64,000 nt of DNA from Leuctra nigra (GCA_934045905.1 OW203762.1:16958345-17022344); one strand, 5' to 3'. Shown: positions 35,094 through 47,593, numbered from the stretch's first letter. The notes: generated by a model not told the origin, from the sequence alone. A program made the numbers and translations.

Positions 35094-35215
35094 TACTAGG
35101 AAAACGCTCAGTGTAACGCGTTGATGAGCGAGCACGGGTACGTGCAAATTCTCGAACCAGAAATGCGTACACAACGCACAGAAAACATATACAACCATAT
35201 TGAATTGATTATGAT

Positions 35216-35631
35216 CAGTGCTCGAAGTAGGAATTAAATAGTGGCGGTATGGTAACATAAGAATACCACGTGCGGGGTGGAGGGGGGGGGGGGGGGGGTA
35301 CGATATTAGATGAGGGTCCAGATTCCAGAATTACACTGACAACCATTGTCATGTCATTAGTTTGATTAGTCTTTTACCTTGATGAAACAACTAAATTAAA
35401 TAATGAATTTTACTTTATCTTGTAGTGGATGTTCATCATAGTTATGCTTGAAATATGCAGTCAAAAAATAACGATGAAATACGAGTAAATTAGAATCTAA
35501 AATTACGTAAATTTCCAAAAATATCTGATTTTAAGCATTCCGTTTTTTCTGAGAAGTAACGATATGAAATCAAATGTGTAAAGAAGTACCGGTATACCAT
35601 ACCGTCCCATACCGGCCCACTTCGAGCACTG
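35216..35631. mobile_element. hAT-type MITE inserted in the foldback arm
   Basis: Ends CAGTGCTCGAAGT and ACTTCGAGCACTG are exact inverted repeats. They are flanked by an 8-bp duplication, ATTATGAT (35208-35215 and 35632-35639). Removing the element restores continuity with the other arm of the foldback, which proves the insertion. A G run of about 18 lies inside at about 35281. Confidence 0.88.
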
Positions 35632-35859
35632 ATTATGATATCAACTTAAAAGTATATGCTTTTCATCGAAACTTTAAAATAGCATCTAAGCACCTGGTTC
35701 ATAAAGCAAATCAGAATCAATTCAATTGGCACTGGAAAACATTCATTTCGATACTTCATTACTGACAGATATTAAAAATGTCAATAAGTTCATACGTTCT
35801 TAACTGATTGGGATGACATTTTGTAAAATAAGAGACAATATTGGTCTTAATGATCATGC

Positions 35860-36400
35860 AAAATATGAGTTTGATCAGAATTATCGAAGACCGTTTTCAT
35901 TTTTCAGCCTATCAGGAGATATTTATTTAAATTTTAACAATTGAATGGATTTCAAAAAAATTATGGTGTGCAAACAGAGAAGGTTGGTTTTACATGTGTG
36001 CAAAATTTCAGCTCGATCAAAGAAAAACTCTGACCTGTATAGCCAAAATATGATTTTGATCAGATTTATCGAAGACCAGTTTCATTTTTCAACCTACCAT
36101 CAGGAGATGTTTATTTAAATTTTAGCCAATTAATAAATTTCCAAAAAATTTGGGGTCTGCAAACAGAAAAGTTTGTCTCTACATGTGTGCAAAATTTCAG
36201 CTCGATCGAGGAAAAACTCTAGACACATATAGCCAAAATATGAGTTTGATCAGATTTGTCGAAGACCATTTTCACTTTTCAACCTATCAGGAGATGTTTA
36301 TTTAAATTTTAACCAATCAGTAGATTTCAAAAAAATTAGAGTCTGCAACGCCCAGAGAATGTCCAAACACGTGTGCAAAATTTCAGCTCGATCGAAGAAA
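35860..36400. repeat. About three tandem units of roughly 185 bp
   Basis: Each unit contains GATCAGATTTATCGAAGACC-like sequence, TATCAGGAGATGTTTATTTA and CAAAATTTCAGCTCGATC. Units begin near 35867, 36044 and 36229. They form part of the foldback structure. Confidence 0.75.
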
Positions 36401-38371
36401 AACTCTGACCTGTATATCGTCAGTAACAGAAAAAAACAAAAACAAAAAAACAAAAAAAAAACAAAAAAAAACAGAGGTCCGTGCCAAATGAGCCAAAAGG
36501 AGACGCTCGCTTCGCTCGCTCAATTATTGTGGATAATTTTCTCGGGGACAGCATCGCGACAATTTTGATCCGAGTTAATAAAAATCTTACCAAATACAAA
36601 CATATTGGAATAGTTTCAAAATTATGTTTCAAGAATTCAAGAAAATGTTTATCCCATTATCACCACATATTTATACCATCCTAATTGAGCGAGCGAAGCG
36701 AGCGTCTCCTTTTGGCTCTTTTGGAACGAACCTCTGTTTTTTTTTTGTTTGTTTTATTTTTTTTCTGTTACTGACGATATACAGGTCAGAGTTTTTCTTC
36801 GATCGAGCTGAAATTTTGCACACATGTACGTAACATTTCTGATTGTTGCAGACCCTAATTTTTTTGAAATCCATTGATTGGTTCAAATTTAAAAAAAATT
36901 AACTTTCGATTGGTTGTTTTGATCAAATTGAAATTTTGACAAGTCATTACCCCCAACATTGTACCCAATCAAACAAAGTTTCAGCCAAATCCTCCCATTG
37001 GTTAAAATTTAAAACTATCTTTCCTGTGTTTTTAGAAATTTAAACTATAACCGATTGAACGATCAACTTATAACTTCGCATGATGGTTGGGACCAACATT
37101 ATCTGCATTTTTGACAATTTTCATACTAATCTGTGTTTAAATCCAAACGTTATTGACATTTTACGGACTATTTGCGTGTTGGCTGTCGAATTCACGGCGA
37201 CTTCGACTCTTCAGTTCAAGGCAAGGTAGTTAGAGCAGAAACTTTCAAACGCATATGAAACTGATAATGACCGTTTAACAGTCGATCTGATATTGTGTAG
37301 ACACACTTATATCATATGAGTGGTCTCATGTATATTTTTTGAAGGAGATCCTGTGATTTTTGAAAATTAACACGGAACAGTTCAATCATAAAGGTTCAAT
37401 CGATCAACTTAAAGCTTTGCATGGTTATTTGGACCAATATTTTAGGAATGTTTTGAGATTTCTATACAAATCTGTGGCGAAATTTTAGAATTATTGGCTT
37501 TTAATGACATTTTCGATAGACAGAATTTCGGTTCGAGGTGTTGCGCGTATCCGTGCTCGCTCATCAACGCGTTACTCAGATTCATTGGTTAAAATTTAAA
37601 TAAATATCTCCTGATAGGCTGAAAAATGAAAACGGTCTTCGATAATTCTGATCAAACTCATATTTTGCATGATCATTAAAACCAATATTGTCTCTTATTT
37701 TACAAAATGTCATCCCAATCAGTTAAGAACGTATGAAGTTATTTACATTTTTAATATCTGTCAGTAATGAAGTATCGAAATGAATGTTTTCCAGTGCCAA
37801 TTGAAAATTGATTCTGATTTGCTTTATGAACCAGGTGCTTAGATGCTATTTTAAAGTTTCGATGAAAAGCATAGTACACTTTTAAGTTGATATCATAATC
37901 AATTCAATATGGATGTATATGTTTTCTGTGCGTTGTGTACGCATTTCCGGTTCGAGAATTTGCACATACCCTTGCTCGCTCATCAACGCGTTACACTGAG
38001 CGTTTTCCTAGTACTCATACCATACCGCTATTTTGTTAACACTATGTTCCATCTTCTCAGGTTACCGTGTAGAACTACCTTTATCTAATTATCTAATAAC
38101 GACAAGACAACCCATGCCAAAGGCAATTGGCTAAGTATGAATTGATAAAAGCCTTTACCCATGGTTAGGTACCGTACACGTTTAAACTTAATAGTCTTGA
38201 CATCCATTGTCTACATGGCCTAATGAGGGCCTGAAGGTTAGAGACAGCACTCGGGATCGTGAAGTATTAGAGTTTGAAACATTAGCAATTTGATGCTTTT
38301 AGTTACCCAGTTCTATTACACAATTTTGACTTTCAATCTTGAGTGCAGGATGTGTTTATTCGATTTCGAAT

Positions 38372-38815
38372 TATTAATTAAAAGCGAAGGTATCCTTTTG
38401 GGTCTTCTTTTATAAGGTCTGCTCATCTCGGTTATTTTTTCGTCTTTTTCAGGTCACACAATTTCTCTAAACAAGTTGAATTTTGCATGCATTTTGATGT
38501 ATCGTTTAAAAAAATCCTCTGATAAATCGGTCACCTTGATCACCTTGTAAATCATTAGGGTTGTCTTTATTGCTGCTTTCCAAGGTTAATTAAAATTAAT
38601 TAAAAGCGAAGGTATCCTTTTGGGTCTTCTTTTATAAGGTCTGCTCATCTCGGTTATTTTTTCGTCTTTTTCAGGTCACACAATTTCTCTAAACAAGTTG
38701 AATTTTGCAGGCATTTTGATGTATCGTTTAAAAAAAAAATCCTCTGATAAATCGGTCACCTTGATCACCTTGTAAATCATTAGGGTTGTCTTTATTGCTG
38801 CTTTCCAAGGTTATC
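38372..38815. repeat. Recent 222-bp tandem duplication
   Basis: The segment starting AATTAAAAGCGAAGGTATCC is present twice with a period of 222 bp. The copies differ by a few bases only, mainly one substitution and the length of an A run. No coding content. Confidence 0.85.
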
Positions 38816-39867
38816 AACCTTGGAAACTTGGGAGCAGAAACTTTCACACAGTATGCAAACACAAATTAGGCTCGCTTACCAGCGCTTTACACAGAGTTTT
38901 CAAATGAAACTAAATGTCGTACTCTTTTCGGGCAGACAGACGTGCTCAAAGATTTGATAAGAAGGCGCAATCGTGTTAATTTATGAAGGTATTTTCTAAG
39001 TGTGTTCGCATGTTTCTATTTCGCATGCACAATTGAATGTCGCAACAAGTCCAGCACGCTAGCTTGAGAAAAACTCTCGAACAATCGATTGAGCTCAGCG
39101 CCGTATAGCAAGTAGAAAGAGATAATGCAGATGAGTAATACCACTCATTCATCTCCTGCACAAAAACCACAAGTGCCTTTTGCAAGACCGTGACAAGGGA
39201 AAACTCACAAGGGAGAAATCTCGGTCATATTTTATATTTGTGATTATCGCGGTAGTCTTTCTTGACTGAGGATTTACCGTGGTCTCTCTCAGTCGAGAGG
39301 CACGTGATGGGTTGGTTCCTTACTAATAGTCTACAACCGCTTCCTTCCCACCGTCCACCCTTACCAATTAATTATCATAATTATCATCACCTATTTCATA
39401 TTCATTTATCATAGTCATTATCCTAGCCTAGCAGAATGATTTGACTTTATAACACTGAAATAAAAATAAAAACTATTTAAATTTTATGCTTTGTGGAAAT
39501 TAAACATTATTCCTAGATCATTAATCACTAAAAGTGATTAAGTCATTACAAGTCACTGGTATAATCTAGATTATTCCATCAATGTTGTATAATAATCAAG
39601 TGTAGTTTTTTAGTAGCAAAACTACAACATAAATCAATTCTTGGAATGAATATAATCAAGTTTGAATGGTGTTAAAATACAGTGATTGATTGCTGTTATT
39701 AAGGCTATCCAGAGGTCTTCGGTTCGAGACTGTCCTGATTATGGTTTATCGGGATTTATTCAACCGTACGGCACAGTCGTCTTTGAGCCATTACTTTTCA
39801 AGTTCATTCAATTGTTATGCTAGTGTTGAACACTAGCATTAGCATACTATAGGCTAGCATAGCATAG

Positions 39868-40290
39868 GCGCGTAGGAACTTTATTTTGAGTGGGGAGGGG
39901 AATGGGGGTCAAAATTATCGGGGATCGATGGATGTGAGGAAAGGGTAATGCGCCGCCATAATTGTGCCCCGCAGGGTCTTTTTTGACATTTTTATACAAT
40001 GAATCGAATTTGAAGCTATTTTGGCATCCTTTTCAAAGAAATTAAAAATGTGTGATATGAATACTCTACTCAACTGTTGAACATTTAGACAAATGTAATA
40101 TTATAATCTGTAGCTATTTGTTCTTTATAGAATCCCCACTGTCCCCGCATGGTATTTTTTTGAGTATTTGATACAAAAGAATCGAATTTGAAGCTATTTG
40201 GGAAATCATTTTCATAGTAATTTAATAATGTGATGCGCTTTTTTCGGGGAAACTTGAGACAAAATCTAGTGGAGCGGTCGCTCCACCCAG
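39868..40290. repeat. Dispersed repeat starting GGCGCGTAGGAAC
   Basis: The start matches the repeat at 8839. Two inner segments (about 39966-40060 and 40130-40225) resemble each other, each with a CCGCA core followed by an AT-rich part with GAATCGAATTTGAAGCTATT. No ORF is supported and the right border is uncertain. Confidence 0.45.
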
Positions 40291-40604
40291 CCAAGTCGTA
40301 CTATACACTCACACTCACTCAACATACCGTAAATGCCTAATAAACTGAGGAGCAGACCAAACACTTTTAATGTAAGCAACAACATGGCATTTTCGGCCTA
40401 CTGGATCTCAAAATTGGGAAATCTCACATTGTTGCGAAATAACTTAATTTCGAGCTATGGCCCACCTGACAACATATACCAAATTTGGGAACAATACGTT
40501 ATGCCGTTTGGGTGCTAGAGGGCCGTGAAAACAGTGAAATTACACCCCTTTTAAAAGCTATCTGATGATTCAGATTCAGATTTCAGGAAACGTTGCTATC
40601 ACCG

Positions 40605-41030
40605 CCACAGCCTAAACGGCTGAACCGATCGATATGAAAATTTTACCACATGTGCACTTTTGGCGTCTAATGATACCTTTGTTCTTATAAATTTTTTGTG
40701 CCGCCATTTTTAAACCGGAAGTGACGTCATATATCAAAAACGGCTGAACCGATTAGAACGAAATTAGCGCCATTCGATTTAGAAGGTCATCTATAAGGAA
40801 TACCAATAGTGAAAGAAGAAATGTTCTATAACCTAAACCGGAAATGACGTCATAAAAATGACAAATCTGACTAAAATCATCTCTTATATCAATAACTACA
40901 TATTCAGAAGGCTTATAATGTTACATAACATTTATAGATACAAATTTTAGGTGGCAGTGATGTCAACCGCCATTTTGAAAACCGGAAGTGATGCCGTAAC
41001 TCGAGAACGGCTGGACCGATTGGAACGAAA
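40605..41030. repeat. Degenerate tandem repeat with CCGGAAGTGACGTCA cores
   Basis: Words such as AACGGCTGAACCGATT and ACCGGAAGTGACGTCAT recur at about 40615, 40715-40755, 40838-40855 and 40978-41025, separated by about 120-150 bp of diverged sequence. Two copies keep the palindrome TGACGTCA, which is the consensus CREB/ATF site. Confidence 0.6.
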
Positions 41031-41195
41031 CTTTTGCTATACTTTGTAACATATTATTTATAGCATTAACACAGTAACAAGCACAACTTTTCTTAGCAAC
41101 CAAATAACAAAATCTTATTTTTTAAAAGAATTATAATCTTTGGTGCCACAATATGCTACAAGTTGTAATAATAAACTGAAAAAAGGAGTGATATC

Positions 41196-41555
41196 CCCAT
41201 TAAAAACACTCCGTGTAAAAATACCAGCCAAGTCTCTTCAATTAAAAAAAATAGAAGAAATCTAAAAATTCAGCACTGAAAAGTAGTGATATCAAAAAAT
41301 TGGCCAAGTCAAAACTTTTCAAAAAATATTTGGCGCATCGTTTTTTTTAGGACATGTGTAGATGAGTACATTTCATTTCCTGCCTACTTCTATACTATTT
41401 ATATGCACGATGCGCCAAGTATTTTTTGAAAAGTTTTGACTTAACCAATTTTTTGATATTACTACTTTTCAGTGCTGAATTTTTAGATTTCTTCTATTTT
41501 TTTTTTTATTGAAGAGACTTTTGGCTGGTATTTTTACACGGAGTGTTTTTTATGG
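41196..41555. mobile_element. Palindromic MITE family, copy D (most complete)
   Basis: Both ends are present: CCCATTAAAAACACTCCGTG at left and its near complement at right. The arms cover almost the whole 360 bp, leaving a loop of about 50 nt. This copy best defines the family; the flanks do not give a clear target duplication. Confidence 0.85.
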
Positions 41556-42455
41556 GTTCAATTTAATCTGTATGTAATGTGATAAATTCCCAATGGCCCC
41601 GCAGGGAATTTTTAGAATTTCTTGTCAAAGAGAATCGATTATTAATCGATTTTGAATTCCTATGTAAAAGGTTGAAATAAGCAAAAGCAATAAAAATTAA
41701 GAACCATCTGTCCCATTATTACCATTATTAAATTGTATTCACGAGGATGATGATCAAGTTGGACAATTTAATAAGTTATTGTCTCTTTCAACATTGGATA
41801 AGAGACAACCTCTGTTCAATTAGTTTTGCAAAACTTGAGAAAATGTAGGAATCCAACCTCATAATGGAGCAAATCTGCGCATTTTTGCATCCTTTATCAA
41901 CATTTTTGTGTATCTGGTGGTGATATCTGAGGGTGTCAAAGATGAAAAGTGGGGGGGGGGGGACCCTCACTCCCCCGTATTTATCACATATCCCATCCAT
42001 ATCCCTCTATTTCGTACATATCCCATATTTATCACATAATTGCATTTGTATTTACCGCTGTGACGCGAATTATCGAACGCCATCGTTCTGCCAGTCTCCG
42101 CCAGAGCGCTCCACTCTCTGCTATGTGATCTTTGAGCGAGCGCGCAGGGTTGTTTCGTTTCGTTCCCACACTTGTCAACAGTACTCCTTCAGAGTATGCA
42201 CCTCGCCACACTTCGAGCACATCGTGCTCCTGACAAGTACAAATCATCGAGTTGTTTACATCGTGTCAAAGCAACAATAGCGATCGTTATCGACAGGAGT
42301 GTTGGTGAATAGGGGCTCTGTTTTTCTGTGTCGCGAGCCGACTGACTTGGAATTGGAACCTTGCGCACATGCGATTCTAAGCTAAATAAAGTAAACTGCC
42401 GCCCTCTCCCGCCTCAGTCGACTAATGCTACGGAAGCGAGACGTTCGCCTCGGAT

Positions 42456-42824
42456 TTATATATAACTTGAGAGTGCCGTTTAGTTATTTGAGACAACACC
42501 AGTGATGGTTTACGCAGAAGCCGGCTTTCGGCAAAGTGCTTTACGAAATACATTAGGCATACGACTGGTGTTGTACCGTTTTATTTCTTGAAGGAACTTG
42601 CAAGTGACATTCTTTTTCTTTCAAGAGACATCCGTTTTTAAGTAGAACAATTAAAACGAACTGTCAACGCCGGATTTTCATTGGCTGAAGTGCTCGCAAC
42701 GTTGCTATGGTTACCCGAGTACTTGACAACAATTACAGTTAATCGACTTAGCAATTAGGAGCGTAATAATTAATTAATTGCCGCGCAATATGTTTGGTCT
42801 GGTGTGAAACGTGACTCGCATGTG
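42456..42824 (+). promoter_or_regulatory. TATA promoter and 5' leader with upstream ORFs
   Basis: TTATATATAA lies at about 42456-42465. If transcription starts about 30 bp downstream, the leader is about 340 nt and unspliced. It contains upstream ORFs at about 42505 (28 codons), 42707 (11 codons) and 42790 (MFGLV then stop), and a start-stop ATGTGA at 42820-42825 whose TGA overlaps the main ATG. The area is GC-richer than its flanks. Confidence 0.45.
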
Positions 42825-42891
42825 ATGGCAGTCGTCGTCTTTCTGCACATCCTCTTGACGCTCGTCGTCGCAGCTATCTGCACGGATACAG
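42825..42891 (+). CDS. First coding exon of an unidentified secreted or membrane protein (signal peptide)
   Basis: From the ATG at 42825 the exon codes for 22 residues, MAVVVFLHILLTLVVAAI then CTDT. This has a long hydrophobic core and small residues near the end, a textbook signal peptide. A strong donor GTGAGC follows at 42892, splitting a codon after its first base. In-frame DNA upstream has no other ATG after a stop at about 42771. A TATA box and upstream ORFs precede it. The best candidate for the next exon is 50410-50528, which would imply an intron of 7.5 kb. The protein family cannot be told from the signal peptide. Confidence 0.55.
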
Positions 42892-45330
42892 GTGAGCAAA
42901 TGCAATTTGTACAAAAAAAGCTAATTTGTTTTCTTATCTATGTTTTACAAGGGTTGTATGTGTGCTGAAAGGGGTGGTAGGAAAATAGAGATTATTCTCG
43001 CTCGCGAGCCTATCGCTTTTCGCCGGTCATCGGTGTCCTCCCTCGCCCCCAACGGCCACCCCACGCAGGATGGAGGGAGTGAGAGACTGAAACCCCATCT
43101 TCTGGACCCAAGCCAGATCTCCTCTCTTTTTCGCGTGTATTTCACTCGATAGCAGAAAATTACATAGGAGCCAACTTGAGAATGGAAATTGGCAATGTTT
43201 CCCCGTGGTCGTAACACAAGGGAATTACAGAGATTTATGTCTGACTTTTTCCTCGAGGTTGAATTCACACGTCATTAGTTTTAACAATGATCAGTGTTGC
43301 TGTTCATGATGGGCCCGGTTTGTTCGTGTCTCCTCTAGCATGATACCGACGAGAGGTCGATATTGAATTATGATGTTTGATTCATGTAAATTCGATTGCT
43401 ATACTCCGGCCCCCAGACCACCACTTCCGATAGAGCCAAACCGCGGAGCCGAGCCAAGAGGGAAAATGTCAAAACATCGCGCACGGCAATAAATCGTTGG
43501 TCGCCGTCCTGCAGTTGATTCTCGGTGACAGTCTGGCCAGTGGTTCGCTTCAAGAGACGGGCGTCTCTGCCGTCTGGCCACCGCCACCGGGAGTATTATG
43601 TACACCGAGCAGAGCTGAATAATTCGACACTCGAATTCCGCCTTTGAAGTTTGCATCTCCGAACAGGCGCCACTAATTGGCATGTCGGCGTCGAAGTCTC
43701 TGTCGTCCCGGCGCCGCAAGCGCTTGTCAGTTGTCACGATCGTGTCACCTCATCGACGTCGATACAGAATAATTACGCTTAAACGAAACACAATCGATTT
43801 ATTAATAATGCAAAAAGGGGATGAATGCGCTCGTCATATTTTATTATTCCTTTTAGTTTTGCGAGAACCGAGCGAAAGAGCGGGTGGTATTATCTTTGAA
43901 ATCATCGTTGTTTTATTCTTCTAAGTTTTCCTCTCTCCGACAGACTATTATTTTTTTTGCTTTGTTCTTCTCCGGCGCTAGCAACGTCTACAAATCCTTA
44001 ACCCCTCAAAAGTGTCTGAACCGCAAAAGAACTTAATTATCCAAAGAGAAAGAAATGCCTCCAGGAATTAATGTGGAAAGATTACAAAGACTCCAGGCCC
44101 GCTTCTCCAGAGGCCTTTGTGGTTCTCCATCCCTCTCTGTAGCTTAGGTGAATACTTGATCAGATGAGAAGAGTTGTTGATAAAAGATACGCTGACCGAT
44201 GCACTTTCCATGCCTTGTCATGCAAAACACTCGAGGGAATTGTTCCGCGTGTGCACGCCCGTAAGCACCCATTGACTCGGAATATTGCCGACGAACTATC
44301 CTATCCACAACACAAAGGAGCTAATTATAATATTGAAGCAGGAAGGAAGGAAGGAAGGCAGGTTCTCAAACCCCTTCTCTCTTTCTCTCTCGCCCTTCAT
44401 CCTCTGCCCATCGTCCCCACCCTCGCTCACAGTCTATTTCACAGGTCAGCAAACACTTCCCTCCACACCCTCACTAGTAATATACGTCACACATGTTTCC
44501 AAACTCTCGTTCCGGAATGCTTTTCAACATAAAAAATAATGTTTCTGTATATATAGAGCAAGAGTGAACGTTTGAGTCGAACGGAGCTGACGCTCGAACT
44601 GTTTTCAGCAATTCGCACGCACATGTGGACATGCGTTTTTTCATTTTTATTTTATTCTATTCGATTCGTTGGCTGAACTCAATGTCGGATATTGAAGGTA
44701 TGAGAATGGTATTGGCTATGGGATGTGGTCAGTGCGTCATAGAATAGGTAACAAGTTGCCTATTGGATGGATGCCGTGAATTTCAAACAAGATAAAGGAA
44801 TAAGGACGTTGAATTTATTCTCCGATAGGTGCTATAAAATTCTGGCGTGAATGTTCGAGCCCCGGTCAATTGTCTTGGTGTGCGTCTAATCTTCTGCTAC
44901 GAATAATTTACAAGAGTTCAACAAGGCTTGTGTTATATTGCCGTGTCTCGTGGATTTATGATGCTAAGAGCGCGGCTGGTGGCGATGATTATTATGATGG
45001 TGATTTGTGATGTTTATAGGGCTTATACTTTGTCATCGATGCGGTCGTTCTATTATGAGTGTCATAAATTCGGGTAATATTTGAAAAATAATTAAAATAA
45101 CTCGTGTACCTACATTGTTACATTTCGTATTATCTTTCCCCCTGAGGGTACTATGTTAGATCTCTTCATCGCAGGTTAAAATTTGAAAGGATTTTCAAGG
45201 ATTTTTGTTTGAAATCTTTAGGTATAAAATTAAAGTAAATCACAATCAAATTTTGTGGGCGAGTATTTGCTTCCTCAGGCCGCAAATTTGTCGATATTTT
45301 ACTACGATCAGAAATGTCAATCGTTTTTAA
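42892..45330. other. Probable intron, no further exon seen
   Basis: Mixed AT-rich and GC-richer sequence. Patches near 43000-43110 and 43400-43720 are GC-rich and create open frames on both strands, but none carries a recognised domain. A GGAA microsatellite lies at about 44341-44359. Confidence 0.45.
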
Positions 45331-45599
45331 GGCTGCAAACACACGGGGCGTTTTTTTGCACGCCCAGCCAAAGCGTTCGAACGCCGGCGAGACGCCGAGA
45401 AGATACGTAGCATTGAGTCTTATGGGAGCGAACAGACGAGGCGGTTTTTACACGCGGCGTTTTTTTCCCACGCCGGCCAGCCGCGACAAAGGAAAAACGT
45501 CGCGTGTTTTTTCATGCCCGTGTGTTCGACCAAGAAAAACGTCGCGTTTTTTTCCACGCCGCGTCTGGCGTGGAAAAAACGCCCCGTGTGTTTGCAGCC
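45331..45599. mobile_element. MITE with GGCTGCAAACACACGGGGCG ends
   Basis: Ends of at least 20 bp are exact inverted repeats. Inside are several copies of AACGTCGCG-like words in T-rich context, unusually GC-rich for the window. No ORF is credible and I found no target duplication. Confidence 0.75.
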
Positions 45600-47593
45600 T
45601 CACCCTTAGATATCGGTGTAATGCCCTTGAAAGTTGATTCTGTTGAGAGCTTGTGAGTGAAGCTTGGGATGAACTACTGAACTTATTTACTGTGCCAACA
45701 CTTATACGTAGACCGTGAAAACGATGAAAACAAAATGAGTGCCAAAATAGTGGAAGTGACTGATATCTTGTTTATATAATACTGTCTAGACCTCTCCATA
45801 AACTCATTATACTAAATCAATTAACTTTGATTTCTTTGTCCACAATAAAGACTCTTCTTAACTTCGGTCTGGACCCTTAAGTCCTTACAATTGCCGACTC
45901 AATTGTCCTAAAACAACATTTTGCTGGCTCCAGATAATCTTGTGGGACAATTGAGAAGTTTCATAACATTTATTCGAGTAAATTTATAAATATCATAATG
46001 ACAATAATATCACTAATGACAAGCAGAGTTCATCCGAAAAATGTTAATTTTCATTCATAAAAATAATTTGCATTAAAATTTGGCGGGAATAACTGCATGA
46101 GACCAGCGATCATGTGAGACGTATTTCAGAATTAAATTACGTCATACCCGATTATGTTGTTTGTGTACAAAACAACGATGTTACCACAATGGCGAAGACT
46201 TAGTTGCCAAACAATTAGTCTAGAGCAAATTGTGATGTCATGACTTTTTACTGTTTTAAAATTAGAAGAATTCCACCAAATTGATTCCGTGAAAGCGATT
46301 CATCCAACAACAAAAATAACCATCTCTGAGTTCATCCAAATCCCAACTTTCTCGAGTGTTATACCTAACATTATTCTGAATGTAATGTATGCATTACATT
46401 CATGCAACTGCCCTCTCCCTCAAGTACCAACATAATACTCCTCAAAACCAGAGTGGTAGGTACAAATAATGTGTTATAATCACGAAAATCTGATCATGAT
46501 GTTCCATACTGTCTTCCCTAGAGAGGAGTAAGTACTGCTGTATACTGAACACTTCAAATCAATTTATCACAGTTCGAACACCCTTCTGGTTAGTGGTTTA
46601 AGTGGTCCATTTGTGATCTGTGGAGGGGGTAAAAAGTTTCATTCATAAACTTTAAATGAAATGTTACCTTGCGTCAATTCTGTGAACAGCTCCATCAACT
46701 AAATAAATACTTTGAAGATAAAATCGACATGAATGAAAATGACTGAAAGCATAGGAAATGACTTGATTGCTGCTGTACAGTTATTGCCAGCTATTGAATC
46801 AAAGTAAAACAAACCCGCAACTGCGCATTCACGATGAAAACTCTGCTCCCAGAACACGAGTTCAAAACTGTATTTTCTTGCTTAACTTTCACCTTCTACA
46901 GAACTCTTTCTCAAGTTTTTTTTAATGCAAATTCGAATTCGATCAAATCTAATTCCTAGGCATCTTGCAAGAACCTTTTGAAAGGTATAGAAAACAAACA
47001 TGACAGCTGCCCACCCATCTTATAGGATGATTGGTGATTACTAATGCTAGAAAGATATTAAAGTACCTATACCTATAAGTACAAGATTATGCAATATTTA
47101 TCCACGAAAGTGATTCACTTACTTATCACGTGCGAGAAGCTTTAACTTTGACAGCTGTCATTTAGTTGGTATTCGGCCGCCATCTTGAACATGGCTTGAC
47201 TGATCATGCGACAGGTGATGACGTCGCATTATAGGAGGCAGTGACTTTTAAATCAGCTAATAGAGCTGACGATCGGTGTACCTAATAGACGACCGATCGT
47301 ATCCTTGTGAAAAGTTCATTAGCAGGGTGCGAATTGTCTATTTTGCAGGGTGAAGAATAGGTAAATAAAATTCCAGGGAAGTGACTGCCAATAAAGATTG
47401 TTCATTCTAACCGTTCTAACAGAGGACGCTTGGCAATCCTGTAAGCGGAAAGTGATGACATAATGTGACAATGGGATATCCGGGGGTCGTGAGGGTCCTG
47501 GGCGAAAATTCCAGGGAACATTTTGAAAATTATATAAACAGCCCAACTACAAGCATTTAAATGCATTGTGTACATGCCCTGTAGACTGTAGAG
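45600..47593. other. Probable intron, no exon seen
   Basis: AT-rich sequence. A 24-bp imperfect palindrome (GAATGTAATG and its complement) lies at about 46377-46400. Nothing else is supported. Confidence 0.45.

Larger units (their letters stand above)
35094..38013. mobile_element. Compound foldback element with long inverted arms and internal tandem repeats
   Basis: The left end TACTAGGAAAACGCTCAGTG is complemented at the right end (about 37994-38013), and both continue through GTAACGCGTTGATGAGCGAGC. The left arm runs to about 35940, broken by a later insertion (35216-35631). The right arm runs from about 37582. Between them are tandem units of about 185 bp (35860-36400) and a second pair of inverted arms (36345-36500 against 36690-36870). 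An extra partial end lies at about 37545-37575. Long inverted arms with inner tandem repeats recall foldback transposons. There is no ORF of note. Confidence 0.7.

Noticed and set aside
36359..36886. Lys/Gln-rich ORFs with A-rich runs
   Set aside because: They are paired mirror ORFs of the foldback arms and low-complexity A/T runs.
39700..39745. B-box-like GGTTCGAGACT
   Set aside because: No matching A box or tRNA fold upstream.
45314..45637. 107-codon Arg-rich ORF
   Set aside because: It coincides with a MITE with inverted ends and GC-rich internal words.
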